In this document: piece after piece, positions 58,419 to 64,000 of the stretch
How the letters are laid out: every line of letters begins with the position of its first letter
How positions within the stretch are numbered: position 1 is the stretch's first letter
Assembly (NCBI RefSeq): GCF_934754935.1
Contig: NZ_CAKVJB010000004.1
Coordinates: forward strand, 1 to 64,000
Direction: 5' to 3'
Length of the DNA stretch: 64,000 nt
Origin: an uncultured Holdemanella sp.
GTDB lineage: Bacteria > Bacillota_I > Bacilli_A > Erysipelotrichales > Erysipelotrichaceae
The notes under the pieces: model-generated
Told to the model about the DNA's origin: nothing
Seen by the model: only the letters and a program-made list of their open reading frames with translations
Databases searched by the model: none
Position numbers and translations under genes: made by a program

Positions 58419-59679
58419 AGAAGATAAAGATGCATTAAAAGAATATTTGATGTCACGTACGCAAGATCTAAGTACAGATGTATTGGTGACAGTATCAAAT
58501 ATTATTCAGGATGTAAAAAATAATAAAGATGAGGCATGTTTAAAATACACTCGTGAGTTTGATCATGTTTCGTTAGATACAATGGAAGTGACTGAAGAAG
58601 AATTAGATGCACAGATTTCAAAATGCGATACAAATTTTGTAGAAGCTATGAAACTTGCTAAAAAAAATATTGAGGATTTCCACAAACTTCAAAAACAAAA
58701 TGGATACTTACTTCAAAAAGAAATGGGCATCTATTTAGGACAAAGAGTTCTACCTTTAGAAGCTGTAGGCATTTATGTGCCTGGCGGACGCGCCCAATAT
58801 CCAAGCAGTGTTTTGATGAATGCACTTCCCGCAAAAATTGCCGGGGTAAAAAATGTAGTGATGGTGACACCACCCGATAAAGAAGGAACGATTCACCCAA
58901 ATATTGCGTATGCTGCCAAGCTTGCAGGAGTGAATAAAATTTATAAGATTGGAGGAGCTCAAGCCATTGCGGCCTTAGCTTATGGCACACAAACGATTGA
59001 TCGTGTGGATAAGATTGTAGGTCCAGGAAACATCTTTGTGGCAGCTGCTAAAAAATTAGTCTATGGAACCGTTGATATTGATATGATTGCAGGTCCAAGT
59101 GAAATCTTAGTTGTAGCGGATGAAAATGCCAATCCAGAATACGTATCGGCTGATCTGTTGTCGCAAGCCGAACATGATCCTATGGCAAGTGCCATTCTTT
59201 TGACGACAAGCGAAGAACTTTTAAGTTTGGTGAATCAACAGCTTTTAAAACAAAGTGCAGTTTTACCTAAAAAAGAAATTGTTGAACAATCCTTAAAGAA
59301 TTATGGTAAGGCCATTGTTTGCGATTCAATTGAAGAGTGTATTTCAATTAGTAATGAGATTGCACCTGAACATTTAGAATTAATGATTTCAAATCCAATG
59401 GAACATTTACAAGAAGTAAAAAATGCAGGTAGTGTATTCTTAGGTTATTATACTTGCGAAAGTATTGGTGACTATTTTGGGGGAACCAACCATGTTTTAC
59501 CTACCAGTGGAACCGCACGTTTTTCAAGTGCATTATCTGTAGATAGTTTTATTAAAAAATCATCATATTTATATTATTCAAAACAAGCTATTGAAACTTA
59601 CGCAAAGTATATTGAGACGATAGCTAGTGAAGAGCATTTACAGGCACACGCAAATGCCGCAAAAGTGAGGGAAAAATAA
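58399..59679 (+). CDS. hisD: histidinol dehydrogenase
   Basis: A 426-residue zinc enzyme, oxidising histidinol to histidine in two NAD steps. IYVPGGRAQYPSSVLMNALPAKIAGV, GPGNIFVAAAKKLV and AGPSEILVVAD are signatures; DLLSQAEHDPMASAIL carries metal and catalytic residues. AAGGTG favours ATG 58399 over 58393. It overlaps hisG by 20 bases and hisC by one (TAATG). Confidence 0.95.
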   Translation: MLTRIYKEDKDALKEYLMSRTQDLSTDVLVTVSNIIQDVKNNKDEACLKYTREFDHVSLDTMEVTEEELDAQISKCDTNFVEAMKLAKKNIEDFHKLQKQNGYLLQKEMGIYLGQRVLPLEAVGIYVPGGRAQYPSSVLMNALPAKIAGVKNVVMVTPPDKEGTIHPNIAYAAKLAGVNKIYKIGGAQAIAALAYGTQTIDRVDKIVGPGNIFVAAAKKLVYGTVDIDMIAGPSEILVVADENANPEYVSADLLSQAEHDPMASAILLTTSEELLSLVNQQLLKQSAVLPKKEIVEQSLKNYGKAIVCDSIEECISISNEIAPEHLELMISNPMEHLQEVKNAGSVFLGYYTCESIGDYFGGTNHVLPTSGTARFSSALSVDSFIKKSSYLYYSKQAIETYAKYIETIASEEHLQAHANAAKVREK

Positions 59680-60692
59680 TGGTGCAGGGATATAAAACAC
59701 ATGTACAGTCAGGGATTTTATTGAATGCGAATGAAGCAAGTCAAAATGTGGATGAAGCTATTAAACAAGAAATTATAGATGCGATTTCAAATTTATCCTT
59801 AAATCGTTATCCAGATACAACTTGTCAAGAATTGCATCGCTTATATGCAGACATTATGAATGTCCCATCTTCTTGGATCTTATCTGGAAATGGATCGGAT
59901 CAAATGTTGGGATTCTTGATTCAATATTATTTGCGGGATAATAAAACACTGTATACATTGAGTCCAGATTTTTCTATGTATGACTATTATGTAGGGTTGA
60001 ATCATTCTAAAATTGAAAAGTATGAAACAAATCAAGATGGTTCATTTGATGTGGATGCGTTTATTTCAAATGGAAAAGATAAAAAAGTAGATATGGTTTT
60101 ATTTTCAAATCCCAATAACCCTACAGGAAATGCGATCACATTGTGTGAAATGAAAAAAATTAGTGAAGCCTTTAAAGAAATTCCTGTTATTTTTGATGAA
60201 GCGTATATGGAGTTTGGTAAAGAAAGTGCAATTTGTTTGTTGAAAGAATATCCACATGTTTTTGTATGTCGAACATTATCTAAGGCATATGGTCTTGCAG
60301 GAATTCGTTGTGGTTTTATGTTAGGACAACAAGTTGAAAAATTAAGAGATTTATTTATTCCATATGCTTTAAGTAGTGTGACACAAACCATCGCAAGTGT
60401 TGTCTTAAGACATGCGGATGCGTATAAAGAGAATATTGCGACAATTATCTCAGAAAGAGAAAGAATGTATCAAGAAGTAAAGGGATTTAAGCAACTGACA
60501 ATGTATCCTTCGAATGCGAATTTCTTATTTGGAAGAAGTGAAAAAAAGGATTTGTTGCTTGAAATGTTTAAAGAAAAGAACATCACGATTCGAAATTATG
60601 AAGATGCAAGTTTTCGTATAACGATTGGTACAAAAGAAGAAAATGAAATGGTATTAGATGTTCTAAGGAGATTTGAGTATGCGAATAGCTGA
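59679..60692 (+). CDS. hisC: histidinol-phosphate aminotransferase
   Basis: A 337-residue class I/II PLP aminotransferase. [33 protein letters not shown] and the PLP lysine region [16 protein letters not shown] are typical. It transaminates imidazole-acetol phosphate. Start codon overlaps the hisD stop; hisB begins inside its last codons. Confidence 0.94.
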   Translation: MVQGYKTHVQSGILLNANEASQNVDEAIKQEIIDAISNLSLNRYPDTTCQELHRLYADIMNVPSSWILSGNGSDQMLGFLIQYYLRDNKTLYTLSPDFSMYDYYVGLNHSKIEKYETNQDGSFDVDAFISNGKDKKVDMVLFSNPNNPTGNAITLCEMKKISEAFKEIPVIFDEAYMEFGKESAICLLKEYPHVFVCRTLSKAYGLAGIRCGFMLGQQVEKLRDLFIPYALSSVTQTIASVVLRHADAYKENIATIISERERMYQEVKGFKQLTMYPSNANFLFGRSEKKDLLLEMFKEKNITIRNYEDASFRITIGTKEENEMVLDVLRRFEYANS

Positions 60693-61260
60693 AAAAAGTA
60701 GAGATACAAAAGAAACAAAAATCTATGAAAAAATAAATTTAGATGGAAATGGAAATAGCGAAATTGATACAGGAATTGGTTTCTTTGATCATATGTTGAC
60801 TTTGTTTGCGTTTCACTCTAATTTTGATTTAGTTGTAAAGGCAAATGGAGATTTAGAAGTATGTGATCATCATACCATCGAGGATTGCGGTATATTATTA
60901 GGAAAATTATTTTTAGAAGCATTAGGCGATAAAAAAGGAATTGCTCGTTATGGAAGTATGAATTTACCTATGGATGAAGTATTGTGTAATGTCACACTTG
61001 ATATTAGTGGACGTCCATATTTAGTTTTTAATTGTGATTTGAATCGTGAAAATATAGGAACGATGTCTTGTGAAATGGTCGAAGAATTTTTTAGAGCCTT
61101 TAGTGTTGCGGCAGGTGTTACACTACATATTAATGTGTTCTATGGAAAGAATGATCATCATAAAGTAGAAGCAATATTTAAAGCGTTTGGTCGTGCTTTA
61201 AAACAAGCTGTGAAAATAGAATCGGATAAGATTCCTAGCTCAAAAGGAGTGTTAGAATGA
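60679..61260 (+). CDS. hisB: imidazoleglycerol-phosphate dehydratase
   Basis: A 193-residue single-domain His[17 protein letters not shown] and [11 protein letters not shown], then [21 protein letters not shown], give the manganese-binding histidine motifs. The histidinol-phosphatase domain found fused in enteric HisB is absent. AAGGAG sets ATG 60679 over TTG 60673. Confidence 0.95.
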   Translation: MRIAEKSRDTKETKIYEKINLDGNGNSEIDTGIGFFDHMLTLFAFHSNFDLVVKANGDLEVCDHHTIEDCGILLGKLFLEALGDKKGIARYGSMNLPMDEVLCNVTLDISGRPYLVFNCDLNRENIGTMSCEMVEEFFRAFSVAAGVTLHINVFYGKNDHHKVEAIFKAFGRALKQAVKIESDKIPSSKGVLE

Positions 61261-61856
61261 TTGGAATTATAGATTATGGCATGTCCAATTTGCACAGTGT
61301 AAAAAATGCTTGTGACTATCTAGGACTAGATAGTGTTGTTTCAAAAGATGTATCTATTTTATCTAAATGCGATAAATTGATCTTACCAGGTGTTGGAGCT
61401 TTTCAAGATTGTATGAATACTTTACATTCAATTGGCTTATATGATTTTATTGTTCAACAAGTGAAAAAAGATATTCCATTATTAGGAATTTGTTTAGGGA
61501 TGCAAGCCTTGTTTGAATCGAGTGAAGAAAATGGATATTGCCAAGGTTTTGGCTTTATTAAAGGCCATGTTTGTCATATGGAAGACACAAGTGTAAAGAT
61601 TCCTCAGATTGGTTGGAATGCTTTAGAAAGCAATCAGGATCAAAATATATTTAAAGAAAATACATATGTGTATTATGTGCATTCTTATTATGCCAAAGAT
61701 ATGGATGATAAAGATTTAATTGGATATTCTATGTATGGAAATATGAAAATACCTGGTTTAGTTATGCATAAACATATTATGGGATGTCAGTTTCACCCAG
61801 AAAAAAGTGGGGAAGATGGATTAAAAATATTGGAGTATTTTGGAAAGGAGTTCTAA
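61257..61856 (+). CDS. hisH: imidazole glycerol phosphate synthase subunit HisH
   Basis: A 199-residue class I glutamine amidotransferase. [13 protein letters not shown] has the nucleophile cysteine, and [10 protein letters not shown] the His-Glu pair. It supplies ammonia to HisF. It overlaps hisB by ATGA and abuts hisA directly. Confidence 0.95.
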   Translation: MIGIIDYGMSNLHSVKNACDYLGLDSVVSKDVSILSKCDKLILPGVGAFQDCMNTLHSIGLYDFIVQQVKKDIPLLGICLGMQALFESSEENGYCQGFGFIKGHVCHMEDTSVKIPQIGWNALESNQDQNIFKENTYVYYVHSYYAKDMDDKDLIGYSMYGNMKIPGLVMHKHIMGCQFHPEKSGEDGLKILEYFGKEF

Positions 61857-62567
61857 ATGATTGTTTTACCAGCAATAGATATATTAGATGGAAAGCCGGT
61901 TCGTTTATATCAAGGCGATTATGGTCAGTCAAAATGTGTGGCAGAAGATGTATTGGCTTGCGCAAAAACCTTTGAAAAAGAAAAGGCCAGTTATTTGCAC
62001 GTGGTTGATTTAAATGGCGCCAAAGAAGGCAGTCGAGTGAATGCCGGTTTGATTTGTGAAATTGTAAAGACTTGTCGTTTGCCGATTGAAGTCGGTGGCG
62101 GAATTCGTACTATGGAAGCTATTGATTTTTATATTGAAAATGGTGTATCCAGAGTAATTCTAGGAACTTCAGCTATCCAGGATATTGGCTTATTAAAAGA
62201 TGCAATTAAAAAATATGGTTCAAAGATTGCGGTTGGCTTAGATTGTAAAGATGGTTATGTCTGTACTTCAGGTTGGCTAGAAACAAGTCGAGAATATTAT
62301 TTGGATTTTGCGAAAAGAATGGAAGAAATTGGTGTAAAGACATTGATTTGTACAGATATTTCAAAGGATGGTACATTACAAGGACCGAATTTTGAGATGT
62401 TAGAAGCGCTTAAGAATCATGTATCGTGTAACATCATTGCCTCAGGTGGTGTGCGTGATTTGTCACACATTCAAAAATGTAAAGATCTAGGGTTGTATGG
62501 GGTCATTGCCGGTAAGGCAATTTATGAAAAAACATTAGATTTGAAAGAGGCGATCAGCATATGTTGA
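61857..62567 (+). CDS. hisA: phosphoribosylformimino-AICAR-P isomerase
   Basis: A 236-residue TIM barrel. [29 protein letters not shown] and [11 protein letters not shown] are the two half-barrel phosphate sites. It performs the Amadori rearrangement before HisF. AAGGAG precedes ATG 61857. It overlaps hisF by seven bases. Confidence 0.95.
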   Translation: MIVLPAIDILDGKPVRLYQGDYGQSKCVAEDVLACAKTFEKEKASYLHVVDLNGAKEGSRVNAGLICEIVKTCRLPIEVGGGIRTMEAIDFYIENGVSRVILGTSAIQDIGLLKDAIKKYGSKIAVGLDCKDGYVCTSGWLETSREYYLDFAKRMEEIGVKTLICTDISKDGTLQGPNFEMLEALKNHVSCNIIASGGVRDLSHIQKCKDLGLYGVIAGKAIYEKTLDLKEAISIC

Positions 62568-63316
62568 CAAAAAGAATCATACCTTGTTTAGATGTAAAAG
62601 ATGGTCAAGTTGTCAAAGGCATACATTTTGTGGGTTTGAAAGAAGTGGGAGATCCAGTCGCCTTAGCGAAAAAATATTATTTAGATGGTGCCGATGAATT
62701 GGTGTTTTTAGATATTAGTGCAACGGTAGAAAAAAGAAAAACAATGGTCGATGTTGTTAGGCGTGTCGCAAAAGAAATATTTATTCCTTTTACAGTAGGT
62801 GGAGGTATTTCTACCATTGAAGATGTACATGCTATGTTGATGGCTGGAGCTGATAAGGTAAGTTTAAATAGTGCAGCCATTCGAAATCCTTCTTTAATTG
62901 AAGAGGCTAGTAAACGATTTGGCAATCAATGTATCGTATTGGCTGTGGATGCAAAAAAAAGAGCCGATAATACAGGTTGGAATGTGTATGTAGAAGGTGG
63001 AAGAAAAGATACAGGAATCGATTGTATGGAATGGATCTTAAAGGGTGTATCTTTAGGTGCAGGAGAAATTTTGTTGACAAGTATGGATGCGGATGGCACT
63101 AAAGATGGTTTTGACTTAGAGTTATATAAAGCTGTTTCTAGAATTGTAAATGTTCCTGTGATTGCTTCTGGGGGATGTGGTAAATTAGAAGATTTTAAAT
63201 CGGCATTAGAAGTGAGTGATGCGGCACTTGCGGCTAGTATTTTTCATTATGAAGAATCTAGTGTTCAAAATGTAAAGAAATATCTAAAAGAAGAAGGAGT
63301 TGCGGTTAGACTATGA
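62561..63316 (+). CDS. hisF: imidazole glycerol phosphate synthase subunit HisF
   Basis: A 251-residue TIM barrel cyclase. [15 protein letters not shown] has the catalytic aspartate, with [11 protein letters not shown] and [11 protein letters not shown] as phosphate loops and [15 protein letters not shown] with the second aspartate. It works with HisH. It overlaps hisI by ATGA. Confidence 0.96.
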   Translation: MLTKRIIPCLDVKDGQVVKGIHFVGLKEVGDPVALAKKYYLDGADELVFLDISATVEKRKTMVDVVRRVAKEIFIPFTVGGGISTIEDVHAMLMAGADKVSLNSAAIRNPSLIEEASKRFGNQCIVLAVDAKKRADNTGWNVYVEGGRKDTGIDCMEWILKGVSLGAGEILLTSMDADGTKDGFDLELYKAVSRIVNVPVIASGGCGKLEDFKSALEVSDAALAASIFHYEESSVQNVKKYLKEEGVAVRL

Positions 63317-63645
63317 TACAGTTGGATTTTAAGAAACAAAATGGCTTGATTCCTTGTATCGTTCAGGATGTGGAAACAAAAAAAGTGCTTATGCTCGCAT
63401 ATATGAATGAGGAAAGTTATAAACAAACAGTTGAAACAAAACTTGCCACTTATTATTCTCGTTCAAGACAAAGTTTATGGGTTAAAGGAGAAACGAGTGG
63501 TCATTATCAGCATGTGAAAAAGATTCGCATTGATTGTGATGAAGATACGATACTATTAGAAGTTAAACAAGTAGGTGCTGCATGTCATACAGGGCATTAT
63601 TCTTGTTTTTATAGAGATGAAAATGGAGATTGTGTAGATGAGTGA
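63313..63645 (+). CDS. hisI: phosphoribosyl-AMP cyclohydrolase
   Basis: A 110-residue single-domain His[38 protein letters not shown] and [10 protein letters not shown] carry the zinc cysteines and magnesium aspartates. The HisE pyrophosphohydrolase domain often fused to it is absent. The following NUDIX gene overlaps its end by eight bases. Confidence 0.95.
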   Translation: MIQLDFKKQNGLIPCIVQDVETKKVLMLAYMNEESYKQTVETKLATYYSRSRQSLWVKGETSGHYQHVKKIRIDCDEDTILLEVKQVGAACHTGHYSCFYRDENGDCVDE

Positions 63646-64000
63646 ATTTATTGATTTGTATGATCGAAATCGGAATTTATTAAATAAAGAAGTAGATCGC
63701 AAAACCTATTTGTTTCAGCCTGGAGAATTTATGATGTATGTCTTGGCTATTTTGGAGAATGAAGAAGGAAAATTCTTGGTTACACAAAGAGCTCTCAATA
63801 AAAAATGGGCTGCTGGACATTGGGAAATGCCTGGTGGAGGTGCTAAAAGTAAAGAATCAAGTTTAGATGCGATCAAGCGTGAAGTTAAGGAAGAAACGAA
63901 TCTGGACGTAAAAAATGGTCGAGTTGTTTATTCTTATTTTAATGAGGATAATGATCGACATGATAATTATTTTGTGGATATTTATCATTTTAAGTTTGAC
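63638..64000 (+). CDS. NUDIX hydrolase (3' end outside window)
   Basis: The frame runs from ATG 63638 to the window edge, 121 codons. The NUDIX box is [21 protein letters not shown], seen as GG, the spaced Glu and REVxEE; the usual glycine after the box is Asn-Leu. The N-terminal [13 protein letters not shown] with a [17 protein letters not shown] strand resembles IPP-isomerase-like and NUDIX proteins of unknown substrate. It is coupled to hisI by an eight-base overlap, so it belongs to the his transcript. Its role there is unknown. Confidence 0.82.
   Translation, partial: MSEFIDLYDRNRNLLNKEVDRKTYLFQPGEFMMYVLAILENEEGKFLVTQRALNKKWAAGHWEMPGGGAKSKESSLDAIKREVKEETNLDVKNGRVVYSYFNEDNDRHDNYFVDIYHFKFD

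Overview
The window is a low-GC Firmicutes chromosome segment. The gene content (Man-family PTS for amino sugars, CBS-domain pyrophosphatase, T-box leaders, AT-rich consensus promoters, short operons with ATGA or TAATG overlaps) and protein style suggest a gut Erysipelotrichia-type bacterium. That placement is an inference from style, not a database match. No rRNA, tRNA, CRISPR array or prophage was seen.

Layout. 1-6.8 kb: a 5'-cut gene, a shikimate-kinase-like protein, a TPP riboswitch with a ThiXYZ-type ABC importer and a coupled TatD hydrolase, a convergent CobW-type metallochaperone, and a nucleoid-associated protein. 6.8-9.7 kb: azlC and an azlD gene split by a TnpB-bearing IS200/IS605-like element without TnpA. 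9.7-11.3 kb: a structured leader, an HD hydrolase and a DUF4097 protein. 11.3-18.9 kb: divergent threonine cluster (hom-ask-asd on minus; thrC-thrB-ACT protein on plus), then a membrane protein and maf. 18.9-26 kb: HU, CBS pyrophosphatase, pepT, malic enzyme, patatin-like lipase, HAD phosphatase and aldose epimerase. 26-35 kb: a GalNAc/galactosamine locus (agaS, EIIA, M20 hydrolase, EIIB-EIIC-EIID, gatZ-like, nagB) with two hypothetical genes. 35-40.8 kb: sortase B, murG, murB, divIB/ftsQ, an Asp23-family protein and a FakA-like protein. 40.8-49 kb: ISL3 remnant, T-box-controlled cstA, phosphoesterase, ldh, htrA, a histone-H1-like repeat protein and a small acidic protein. 48-52.5 kb: icd-gltA divergent from acn. 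52.5-54.1 kb: an IscB element with a structured ωRNA region, lying between a promoter and a cation-efflux gene. 54.1-56.4 kb: efflux protein, CpXC protein and an unknown. 56.4-64 kb: T-box(His)-controlled hisZGDCBHAFI ending in a coupled NUDIX gene that runs off the window.

How it works together. The TCA oxidative branch supplies 2-oxoglutarate. The thr and his clusters are biosynthetic. The GalNAc locus imports and phosphorylates the sugar, deaminates it and sends it toward tagatose bisphosphate. Three GalNAc-locus promoters share an exact 15-base motif 40-41 bp upstream of the -10 box, so I infer a common regulator; CcpA-like sites overlie two promoters.

The most notable content is two different RNA-guided nuclease elements, TnpB and IscB, in one 64-kb segment, both without a transposase. 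The TnpB element's ends can be set to the base: cutting at TTAC and TCAA restores an intact 101-codon azlD, and the 3' flank that would serve as guide is azlD itself. The IscB element separates the promoter and ribosome-binding site of a cation-efflux gene from its start codon.
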